DNA from: Paralvinella palmiformis | Lineage: Eukaryota > Annelida > Polychaeta > Terebellida > Alvinellidae | Length of the DNA stretch: 64,000 bases | Direction: 5' to 3' | Assembly: GCA_025642065.1 (NCBI GenBank) | Contig: JAODUP010001352.1 | Location: 1-64,000, forward strand | In this document: in pieces, positions 11,501 through 24,647 of the stretch | Numbering within the stretch: position 1 is the first letter of the stretch | Layout: the number at the start of each line of letters is the position of its first letter | The notes under the pieces: generated by a model | What the model was told of the DNA's origin: nothing | Database searches by the model: none | What the model saw: only the letters and a program-made list of their open reading frames with translations | Translations under genes and position numbers: made by a program

Positions 11501-14500
11501 AAATATGTTTTCCATAATTTCATCCACCTTTACCTGGTAACTGATTTATTAAAGCCATCCATTATCTGTTAAACTCATTTGTTGAGGATATTGCCCAGCA
11601 ATGACTGATAGCAAGTATTTACCATCAACAGACTTCTGTGGGTTCGGTGCTAGTGTTCCTGAATCCTTGTAGTGTGGAGCCAAGTCATGAGGCTCTGAAA
11701 CAAGATCACTCCGGATCTGATGTCAAGCTGTTCAGATTTCTGGATCATTCGCTTCAGAAGCTGGCTGAGACATGTTGTCCTCAGGCAATTGTTCTCAGGT
11801 GAGTTGAGAGGATATATAATAATACTAAGCCCCAAGTGGTGTGGTAAATATGATGGGCAGTCACAGTTGGCTGCACAACAGATCAACTTTATTAAAAGGC
11901 AAAACTTTCCCCGAAAGACCACCTCTGTTTAAAGACCTGCTAAGCTGCTCCAAAGGATTGTCTGCTATGGCCAGTTTCATTCGCATTTTATATTTTGCTA
12001 TATCTATTCTTTTTAATAGTTAATTTTATGCAATTTTTTAAAGACAATGAAAATGAAATGAATAACATGTTGATAGATTATTTTCTTTCATTATTATTAA
12101 TTACTGTGTAGATTTCCTTTAGAAACTCAATCTGTGATAGATGTACGCCTCTTCAGTAATGTAAACAGACAGAAATATAGAAATAATATTACCAATAAAT
12201 GATTTTCAAATAATAATAAATGACCCAAATCATGTTCAAAACTTTACACTTTTGTTCTGCTAGTTCACTGGTAGTTGTATAATACCCTACAAACAGTAAT
12301 TCATATAATATATATATTTCAGTGGCCATAGTGGCAGTGGGAAAACATTCACCTCAATGCTGCTTCTACAGGAACTGTTTGATAGAACAAATGGTAGGAA
12401 CTCTGCCATATATCAGTATGTTAATGCAGGCCTTACCGTCTTACAGAAACTGACTAGTGCCATGAATGAACACTGTCAAAACAGTAGTCGAATGGTAGGT
12501 CTCTTATATCTAATATACCATTGGTAATTTGGAGATGGTTTAATGGAAGGGGAAATAATCATCTAATGTGGTTCAGATAGAACTGGTGCACTCTTTCTCT
12601 CCACACATCCTGTGTGTGTGTGTGTGTGTGTGTGTTGCGTGTGTGCACATTTTACCAGTTGCTTGTCTATGTCAGTCCATCAATTATGTTTTAGTCTATA
12701 TGTACATTGATGTGTCTGGATTTGTATTATTCACACAGTCATTCAATCAATCACTCTCTATGACTGTAGATCTATCTGTCTGCTAGTCTGTCTGTCTGTC
12801 TGTTTGTCTGTCTATCTGTCTGTCTGTATGTATGTATGTATATATGTTTGTGTGTTATGAAACAGTCACTTCTTACTTAATTCTGTTAACATTGTGTAAT
12901 GTGCATGAGCTTAGATGGTGTCTATATATCCTTTATTTATTTTATCAGTATCCATTTATTATCTGTTTAAGTAATTTTCTCCATATAACATTTCATAATT
13001 AGGCTTTCATTGTACAGCATTTCTTAATGATTCCTGCCAGTAACAATAGTTTATTAACTCAACAATTTATTATTTTAATTAATCATTTTCAGAGTTATTT
13101 CCTGCAGTGCCATATGACTGATGGATTGATAACACGTACCAGAATGTGTAGTTTTTTTATTGACCATGTAAGTTGACAATCTTCATTTTGTTGTATTCTA
13201 ATTTTGAAAGTTTCCAGGTTATACAAAAGGCATGATCAATGGTATGCTGAGGGTTTATAAAGTGTTTGGAGAGCTAAACACATGTGTTTTATGTCCATTA
13301 TCATATTTTTCTGTACTAATTATAGTCACTCTGATGGTGCAGTAGAGAGAGTACTGTGCTGCATTAGCCACCAGCTTAGAGTTTGAATCCGTGTGTTAAC
13401 TGTGTTTGTAGCAAGTTATTAGGAATACGTCACCTGTGGCCATGTGACTGGATTATCCTATTGGCTATTATAGGCTGCAGCCTAGGGGCCCTCAAGCCTT
13501 GGGGCCTGCTAAAAGATTTTCAAATATAAATTTTTAGGAAAAGGAGCATAATATTTTAATATTTTGCATGGCTGAATAATTCATTTAACTTAAAATAAAA
13601 TTTCAATCTTAAAATCTTTATATTAGGTAAGGTTCCCCTGTTTGAAGACTTTTATGTGAGATAAGTTTCCTGTGTTTGAAATCTTTTATTTAACTTAAAA
13701 TAAGGTGGCCCTGTTTGAAGACCTATTATTTTCAGATAAGGGGCCCTATAATATCATTAGCTTAGAGACCCTAAAAGGTCATAATCCATCCCTGGTCACA
13801 GTGGGTCATAACCAGGGCAAAGTCTAAAAATAGTACTCACTTATTCTGCACTCTGGTTGTTCTCTGTATGATATTTGGTCCAGATGATTACCTGATTAGA
13901 AGACAGCAAGTATTATACACTTACTAATGGTAACTAAAAACGAGATATTCAGCATCCATAAAAACATAATTGGAAAGATACTTGGGCCACTGTGATTGTG
14001 CCAGTCCCTTCCATCTTGGGTATCTACATATATTGGTTTGTTAATTGCCTTTGAATAGTGAATGTTAATTGATGGATGGGATTATTATTATTTTCGTTAT
14101 TATTTATAATTATCACAGTAGACACGAGAGCAGACAACAAAATAAACATCATTATACATATTGGTAACTGAAACATTAACACATTTACAACAGTAATGAT
14201 AAATCTGAACTGTTGAAAGAAAAAATCAGTTGCGTATGGATATTGTATAATATTTGAAGCTCAGATATGCCTTTGAAGTTTTAATCGGGTAAATTAAAGC
14301 AAACAATTAAGATTATACTATTGTGAATAAAATCCTAAATCTTGCCCTAGTTGTATGAGCCTTTACAGCAAGATTGTTGTGATCTTTTCCAGTAAAGCTA
14401 ACTTCTTAAAGTGGCATGCGTTTAAATGTATGTGTCGTGTACCTTCTTCAAGTGAACATTACTACCTGATATACCTATGTAATTGGTGGTTTTATTTAAT

Positions 14501-16393
14501 TATTGGATGTGCCATATTTCTTTTACATGAAAGTCTTATCTTTGTTATTGGTTCATGAAGTAGAACATGATTTATTTCTTCTTCAGTGTCGTGTGACAAG
14601 CTGCGAAGAACGTGAAAGTAATTTTGTTATATTTTATGAGATGCTGATGGGTCTTAGCATGCAAGAAAAGGGTTAGTTAGTTATTTCACAAACGAAACCC
14701 TTGCGAGATACCTGCCTGTTCATTAAATGATTCACAGAGATATTTCACGAAGCCTTTTGTGTATTTCGTTGCTCACGTTCCTTGGTTTCCTTATGTTTTG
14801 TATTTATCTATCAGAAGAGTATGACTTGATGGGCTGTGATATAAATAGCTTTGACTGTCTCAGTGGGTCACAACACATGTCTCTTGATAGAAGAAAACTG
14901 ATGGAATCATTCAAACGCTGGAAAGTAAGTACACAAAGGTCATACTTTCTTAATTCTATGAGATTTTCTTCTAGTGAGCAAATGGTTTATCAAGATGTAA
15001 ATTTGTATTAAGCTGAAGAAGAAAAATAATAATAATAAAGTTTTTTATGTTCAGGCTTGTTTAACAGTGCTTGGAATACCTCAGGGTGACATTATAAAAA
15101 TATTGGTGACAGTGTTGCTGCTCAGCAATATCAGCTTTGAAGATACTTCAAGTCTGAAACTTCGAGTCAATGGAGAAACAGGTGTGTGTGTGTGTGTGTG
15201 TGTGTGCATGTGCATATGTGTTTGTTAATAATGATGCTGATGAGTATCGAATTTACTGTTTTATTTTTGCCATCTGCTGGCCTGTTTTAAAAATATTAAG
15301 ATTTATATTACTGTGCTAGCTGTTATACCAACTTGATTCTTGCTTGATCCCTTACTTTAAAATTTCTTTCTTTGTTAATTAATTATTTAGTCATGTACTT
15401 GTTAATTAGTTTATTATTAGGATCACATTTTCCTAGATCTGTCTGATGTTGATGATTTATCATTAATGACAGATATCATAATTGATCCTTTCTGGGCCTT
15501 TTCAGGCACTTGTAGCACCCACATGTAAGCATGCTGTTCATATATTATGGTATCTTATTACCACTGATGTACTTCCTCAACCTGGATGGAAGTTTGAAGC
15601 ATAAAACCCCAAAAGCATTTTTTTGCAGTTTTAATGAGCAGTTGTCATTTTCTTCTACCAGTCACTCATTTGCAGATGAGGAGACTTAAGTATCTGGAAG
15701 CTGATATAAAGGTGTCCCAAATTGTTACTGGTAGCAATAGGATTGAAATCAAGAACTTCTGAATAATAGTCTGTAAACTTTCAGCTTGGTCATAATGGTA
15801 AAGTGTTAAACTTGAAACTGGGATGTTAACTCATTTGAATCCTGGTGAATGAGTAACCAGGTAGCTCTTTACCATTTAATAATGCAATTGCTGCCTGATT
15901 GGACACTGTACTGCAAACTTCCAGATTGGTGGTTCAAATCTGGCTCATACATGCATGGATTTGTGGGATTTGTTTCGTTTAAGGAAATCGCCCTCAGTCA
16001 TATGTCCCGGGAGTGACTCACATCAGCTGAAAGCTAAACAACTCAACAACAACAGCAACTGTGCTGTCTGTTAAGTTTTAATTAGTTAGATAATTATGTA
16101 CATTACAGTAGTTCTTAGATAATTTATGGAGTGTATGTTTGTTTATTGGTATATTCATTCATGGATTTCTTGGCATGAATGGTTCCAAGGGAATTGATTG
16201 ACATGTTTTGTTTTGATTTTGTCAGTCTTACAAACAGTGTCTGCTCTGTTACAAGTTCCCTTGCATACTCTTTACAAGGGCTTGACCAGCAAGTCATGTC
16301 AGTCAAGGGGTCAGGTTTATATGACGAGTCTAGATGCTGCAAGGGTGAGCATACATTTTAGCTACATGTGTTTGGATCCATATGCATGCACAC

Positions 16394-16432
<39 letters not shown>

Positions 16433-18919
16433 TTCTGTGAAAATATTATTCTTATCGTATGATTGAAATCTTCTTCTAAAGATTATTATAAAGTAATGGT
16501 GCTCATCAATATGTTGTCATACTTTAAGCAGCCAGGAAGTAAAATAACACATTTAACAAACTCTTTTTATTTTTAGGCAAACAACAACCTGAAATTATTA
16601 GCTCAGTCACTTTACAGTCGGACTGTAGCTGCCATAGTTAAGCGGGCTAATAATAGTCACAGATGTATCTCTAGTCAAATAGACAATAACAGTCCAGGTA
16701 CGTATATACAGATAAATTAACAAGTTAACAAATACATCTTATAAAATATTGGCTGCCTTGTAGTCTTTTTATAGTAACTAGCTAATGCATGTCTTAAGAG
16801 AGATGATTAGATTATGAGTTGTCTTATAGGTATCATCCTTGTACCATCAATAGGTGAATCTTTCACATAGGTAATGTATTAATAAAGATGGTGATCTTAT
16901 ACTGGTTGCTATTTAGAAAGAATTCTCCATTTACATAACTGATAAAACATTGTGTAGCTCATCTCTAGCTTTAGCTTCAAATACCAATTTTTCCCAATCA
17001 CTGCGATGTGTGTTCCCATGATTGTTCATCATATTAGTCATATTGGGGATTAACTCATCTGTCACGTTATGGGTGCATGTAGAGGATAAATAAAACACAC
17101 ACTTACCAGTACTCACTCGATCAGTCAGTCACTTACTCAAAACATTAATTGATCTAGAACTATATTTTAAATGTATCTTAAGAGATCGACCTTACAACCA
17201 CATCAGGTGATCCTTAAAACAGACCCTGCAGTAGTAAATTTAATTATTAAATTGATTTTATGGAAATATGAAGTAAATCTAGTAAACACTGCTATCACAT
17301 TAGGTTGTGATGTATAGACATTCAGATTTTATTCACTTATTATAATAATAGATATTCATTTCATCACTTTACAGGCTTATTATCCAGAAAAGGTCCGGGA
17401 AGACTGTCCAATGGCTCTTCATCTCACAAGAGGTCACCTTCAGGATCTCGTGGATCTTCACATATGCACACAAGACAACTGCCAGGAGATAATTTCCTTG
17501 CTATCCTGGATATGTTTGGATTTGAAAAACTGGAGGTGTGACTATCAATGATTTAATTATCTTATATTGGATAACTTTCTTTTAGATGAAGTGATTTTCC
17601 TTTTATACCAAGACTGATATATCTTTACTCTCGGTGAGTGATAATTACTGGTACTCACAATAACTGACTTATAATGACTTTCCTAGTCTCCCTCTGTCTT
17701 TACTCCTACTGATTTCATTATACTTCCAATGACATCCTTTTTCACCCACTTACTCTTATCCCCAGTATTTTGGATGCTCCCTGGCACAGTTGTCAGTACT
17801 GTTCGCCATAGACACCAAGGTTATGAGATCTAATTCAGTTGTTGATTATGTTTGTGGAATGTTACATCTGATGATCTCATCTCAATTATAATGGATCTTA
17901 TAAATTAGTCATCACAGTACTCATAAACCAATCAGAGATCATCTACTGAGTACTCTACCTAATGATGTCTTTACCATGGTTTATCTTCCATATACGTGTC
18001 TATTATTTACTTACCAATCCTGCATTATTTTGTTTTACAATATTAATCTAATTTATGCAGAAACTTCTTTCTATGAAGTACTAACACTGAACCATTCCGG
18101 ATTTAACTGACATACCATAACATGATCTTCTGTAAAGTATTCTGGATATGACAGGAAAGTTATCATCTGTAAATTATTCTGGATGTGACAGGAATGTATG
18201 GTCACCTGTAAAGTCTTCTAGATATGACAGACATACCTAACCATACATAAAGAACACTGTATTTTAACTGGAACACAAAATCAATATCTTGTGTGCCCAT
18301 TTGTAATTTTATATTATTCATACACGCCTTGTCAACACCGATGATTCAGTCGGATCAAATCCTAATGTTATCTTTGCCTGTATGATATTTCATATTTCAA
18401 CAAAAGGATTTAGCCTGAACATCTTTTTTTTAGGGATTATCTCCTTGGCTACAAATCATCCCTAAGATTAAACAAAAATAAAACTGCATTATATTAAACC
18501 CATCCAAATTATCACCAAGTGCTTGAATACCACATTCACTAAAATAATCACTTGTATTTTGAAGAAAAAAGTGCTTAGAACAGCTGAGATTTTCTAATGG
18601 CGATATGCTATGTAACATTTTTCGATAATAACAATAAAATATTAATATAAATCTAATCCAGAACGATATCTTTACTCAGTACAGTATTTCAACTGTAGTG
18701 TAAATAGTGTTTTTGTTTTGTTTTTTTCCTTTAGAACAACACCTTAGAGCAGCTTTGTATCAATCTGAGTTCTGAAACCCTGCAGCATTTCTATAACACA
18801 TTTGTGTTCAAAACAACTGAAGAGTCTTACATAGAGGAAGGTATACAGGCAGATATGGATATACACTATTATGAAAATGCTCCCATTGTGGAATTACTAT
18901 CATCACAGGTAAAACTGGG

Positions 18920-18961
<42 letters not shown>

Positions 18962-20175
18962 TTCTTGTGTGAAGGTTTGTGGTATGAATGCAAAATTGAT
19001 GTAGGAATGAGCATACTGTAAATGTACTCATTTTCCAGTGACAAACTCGGAGACCAAATAAGGTCTTCACTAAACCTCTAAAATTACAGGTTTTAACACT
19101 GAAGCCAGTCCACTTCTTTTGTGGCCACATTAGGTCAGACCATCCCTCAGCATGAATATATTTACTATACCATGAAATATGCTTAATTGGACATCACTGG
19201 TCATGTGATATTATGTGGGGGTTATGTAATATACGGACCATTCCAATCACTGATCTATTTTATTTAACTGTCAAGTGTCAAAATGGTAACATTTATGTCT
19301 ATTGTAAATGAGTAATTTAATTCACAACATTGACATAAATATCAGCTTATTTAATTTGCTTTTATTTGCACATTGAATAAATACAAGAGGCACTTTTACC
19401 TTGAGATCTGCTCAGAGATAACTACTGTAGTGACACTTGATTAATTATACAATAAGCCAACTGTTGGTCTTATAGTGATGATAAACATCAGTGGTAATTG
19501 TCTGTTGCTAAGAATTTCAGTTTTGTTTCAGAGTTTAGATACACCGACACAAATTGGTTGTTGTGTCTGAGTGTTTGTCAAAACAAACTGTGATTGGTTG
19601 CTTACAATTTCACTGGCTCATACAATTATACCACAGAAACAGGGATGTAGATTGGTTGTTTTGTGTCAATTATGGATTGCTAGAATAAACAGGTGCAATG
19701 ACATGGAAAGGTCATGTTATGTTATCAGAAAACAATGTTGGAGTCAGGACACAAGCTTCTGGATATAATAACCATTTGTAATGTGGCAAAATCCATTCCA
19801 TACTAATTATATTCAGATCCATAGATTGGTGGAGCAAATATGTCCACATTACAAAAACGTCTCTGTATTAGCATTATTAGTAATAGTATATATAGATAAA
19901 TACAGGAGAATCTTAAAATTTTGCATATATTTTGGACAGTGAACAGTTATGTAAACAAATGACAAGATGTGCATGCAGTGTGCCAGAACTGCTGTCAGTA
20001 AATAGTATTTCACTGATTAGTTGACAAGAGTGTGGGGTGCAAAAGTAGGGAGCATAACTATTTTCTCAGTTTGGTGACACACACTAAAATCATCAATTGG
20101 AAATATTTATATTATGTTGTTTTATATAATTCAGAACTTTACAAGTATGTCAAAACATTTGAGCCAGCCATTTGC

Positions 20176-20213
<38 letters not shown>

Positions 20214-23200
20214 ATTTTATCTCCCAACCTTGCATGTTTATTCATAATTTATTATTCAGTTTTCCACTCTTGCCATCTAGTTACAGTTCCACTTACAAGT
20301 CTTTGCTATTTTACAGAATTGCTTCCATGTTGAAACTAATACCAATCTGAGTTAGACAGCATTCCATGGAATTCTGGCCACTGTCAAGTTAATTTGTTCC
20401 TTAGGTCATGTTTAATATAAATTGTGGAATAAATATATTTATGCCAGTTAATCTGCTTAATTCGGATTGGAATGAGATATTTGTGAGCTAGGATGATAAT
20501 AATAATAATAATGTATATTTAATAAAGCGCCCTTACTAGCAGGAGCCATTCAAAGGCGCTGTACAAATAATATGTAATATAATAATACCCCAAATAATGT
20601 CTGCAAAAACCCTGTAATGATTTAAAAGATAATAATTATTTATCTGTGAAAGCGACCTTAAATAGGTGTGTTTTTAGAAGAGACTTAAAATTTCCAAGAG
20701 ACGACGCATTTCTAATATTTGCTGGCAACCTATTCCACAAAGTGGGGGCTGCAACATTAAACGCACAATCACCATATGACTTGAGCCGAGACACTGGCAC
20801 CTGCAATAGTATCTGACTGGATGACCTGAGTTTTCGGGATGACTTTCTAATGGAAACCAATTCACACAGGTATTCTGGCGCCATATCATTAATAGATTTA
20901 TAAGTTATTAACAGAATCTTAAAATGGATACGCTATCTAACAGGTAGCCAATGTAGTTTTTGAAGAATTGGGGTGATATGATCATATTTTCTAGTATTTG
21001 TTACAATGCGAGCTGCACTATTCTGAATTCGCTGAAGGCGATTAATGTTATAATCAGATATGCCATATAACGGAGTTACAATAGTCTATACAAGATGTAA
21101 CAAAGGTATGAACTACAGTTACAAGTGATTCTTGTGTCAAGAATGCTTTTAAACAGTGGATGTTCTTAAGATGGTAGTAGGCAGCTCGGCATACTGATGT
21201 GACATGTTCATACATGTTAATACATTGATCAAAAATAACCCCTAGATTTTTTACTGACCCATTAGGGGTAATCGAAGATGCACCCATCTGTAATGCTGGT
21301 GTCTTTAGGGATTTAACACAATGTGGTGATGCCAAATATAAAATATTTGTTTTATTATCATTTAGTTTTAGAAGATTTTGAGTCATCCATAGCTGAATAT
21401 CGGCAATACAATGTTCTAAATTCTTCAAGGAAGAGGAGAAATTTAACTCATTGTCAGGATCCAGTGATATATACAGCTGTGTGTCATCAGCATACAAGTG
21501 ATATTTAACCCCATATCGCTGCACAATGATCCCAAGAGGACGGGTATACATTGTGAAAACCAGAGGACCAAGAACTGAACCCTGTGGTACACCAGATAAC
21601 AAAAACTGAATGTCAGATAAAATACCATGAACTGGGAGTGTTGTTCCAGATAGGATCTAAACCATTCAAGTACTTTACCTGACAGACCAAACATGTCTTT
21701 TAACCTAGAGAAAAGTACATTATGGTCAACTATATCAAATGCAGCAGACAGGTCCAGAAGAACAAGTATTACCTTGATCAATTGACATCATAATATCATT
21801 TTTCACTCGAACCAAGGCTGTTTCAGTGCTGTGACCACTTTTATAGGCAGACTATAGTGATTCATTAAGGTTATTATTGATTAAATATTTGTTTAGATGG
21901 AAAGCAACTGCCTTTTCTATAACTTTAGATAAAAATGTAAGATTTGAAACAGGTCTGTAATTGTTTAGAATATTACAGTCCATAGTGGGTTTTTTTATTA
22001 ATGGTTTTACAAGGGCAGCTAGATAATAGCTACACGAACACTTATCCCCCCCAGATATAAAAGTCAGTTGGTAATTTTCAAAAGACTTAGCCTGAAAACG
22101 CAAATGGGTTTCACACTTCAAAGAATCACGGAGAAGAATGCCGACTCCCCCACCTTTTTTGTGAATCCGAGCTGCATGATGGAATGAATATCCAGCTGGA
22201 GTCACATCACCAACAATTTTCTGGTCTGAAACATTACCAGTCAGCCAAGTCTCTGTAATGACAAGAACATCAAGATCCATATCCTTAACAACATCAGATA
22301 TTTCATCAGATTTATTACAGATCGACTGACAGTTAATAAGACCAATCCTTACATTTTGTACAGCTGTGCCATTATATGGTGTTATTGGCACAGTGATCAA
22401 ATTACTGGCATCAGACCCAATCTGCCTTGGATGTTTTCCACTATGTGAGTGCATCGCTAAACGAATGGTATTACCACCATAGGGTCGTAATGCAAGCAAC
22501 TGATCTCTGCTATAATTCATTATAATTAGAGAAATAAAATAAGTGAAAAGTTAAAAAATTAATAAAACAAAACATACACAAGCAAAAACCGAGATGAATG
22601 GGTTACTTAAACAAACAAATGTTTTTCTTAATCAAAATAAAAACTGCATTTGTTGTTATGAAGCTTAATTGGTCATATGGGCATAAATAAACATTAGTTA
22701 TGAATTACATCCATCAAACAATCTAAATACGTAGTACCACACCATTTACTCAGTCAGACTCCCAAATAATGTTATTTCAGTAATATACAAATATTTGCTT
22801 GATCACTTTACTGGAACTCTATTTAGATAGCTGAGTTCTTGTTAATATTTGAAATAGTAGTAACAAATATTTTCTGGACCAAGCCAACACATTATCTCCT
22901 TAATGTATATGATAATGTATCATTTAATGCTCCCTTTATTACTCCTTCAAGAGTATACTAATTCTTTTTGCAAGTTTTATGTGTGTTAATTATCTCCATT
23001 ATTCCACTGATCTCGTCCAACTAGGGATTTCTTCCAGAAGCTGATATCTATGATCATAATTGGTGTCATTGCTGACAATCCGTGTTTGTGTCTGTCCTTA
23101 ATGTGAACAAATATCAGATTTTCTAAGGTAAATTTGTAGCAACATTATTTTTAATCACAGAAAACTGGTGTCCTTAGTCTGCTCGAAGCTGAATGTGCAC

Positions 23201-24580
23201 TTCATAACTACAGTGCTGACACCTACCTGCAGAAAATTCGAATACAACATGCAAAGGATAAGCAGTAAGTTCAGTCAATGTAGCTGATGAAGCAATTATG
23301 AATCTGAACTAGGAGGTCATTTTAAATGGCCTTTTGTCTCTTTCACACACACAGAGAGTCTATTATTATTAGATATCTTTCCATTTTAGGTTCAAGGAGT
23401 GTTCTAGTCAAGTTGGCTGTTTTATTATCAGTCATTTTGCTGGACCAGTTACATACAGAGCCCAATCACTGATGGAGAAAAATAAACAAATGATATCTGA
23501 TGACATCGTGTGGCTATTCAGTAGATCTAATTGTAGTTTTGGATTTGTCACCCATCTCTTTACACAGGAGTTGAAACAAATGCAGGGTAAGTGTTAAAAA
23601 ACTGGTGATTTAAAGTAAATAAACATTTAATGATATTTCTCAGATATCAACAGATACACACAAAAAAATTATTTAAAAATGTATCATCTAGAAGTGTGAT
23701 ATTTTAAGTAGTCCAACTTGATAATCCAAATACTATTTTTGCGTATCTCTTTTTAAGACTATGAGAATCCCTGTTTTAAAATTAACAGGTATGAGGCTAT
23801 TGTTAAGCAATATTTTCTTGTGGCATACAGCTAGTTTATAACAAAAGTTAACCAGAACCAATAATCTACTGCATTATTGGTCCAAAGAACAAAAAGACTG
23901 GCCCATGATATGAATATTTTTCATTGAATTACTAATTCACGTCTTCAGACTCAATGAACAATATTTAATCTCAGATACGTTGATGTTGTTAAAGTTATAT
24001 TTGGCTAACATTTCTTCTTAATTTCAGATAATGGAAGTGCTCCAAAGGGCCACAGTTATAAACTGACTGCACATTATAACTTTAGCCAAGATACTTGCTT
24101 GTGAGTTTTATTTACGATTTCTCTTTGCTTCTATGTTGATGATCTTCCTGAGACATATGTTGACTGTCAACAAAGTTTGTTTTGATCAGTTTATAATGAT
24201 ACATGTATGTATACGATATTTCATTTCTAACTCCAGTGACAGAAGCAGAAGTTGTGTGTCACAGGATTTCCATATACATTTAGACTGTTTACTAAAGACA
24301 CTTGTACAGACAGAACCACACTTTATACGTTGTCTAAAGGTAACACTTTGTGGAGTAAAACTGGTGTTTAAATATTTCTGGAAATTATATATTCTTTGAT
24401 ATTTGATTTAATATATTATATATCATGGCTACTGTTTTTGGCAGAGCAGAATTGAGAAAATCCTTATGTTGGGTGACAATAGATAATGCCCCCACATATA
24501 TATGATCTCCCTTGCTATGGATGTGACTTGAATAAAATCTCCTTAAATGTTAACATATATGGATTTTTGGTACTCCATGC

Positions 24581-24647
<67 letters not shown>

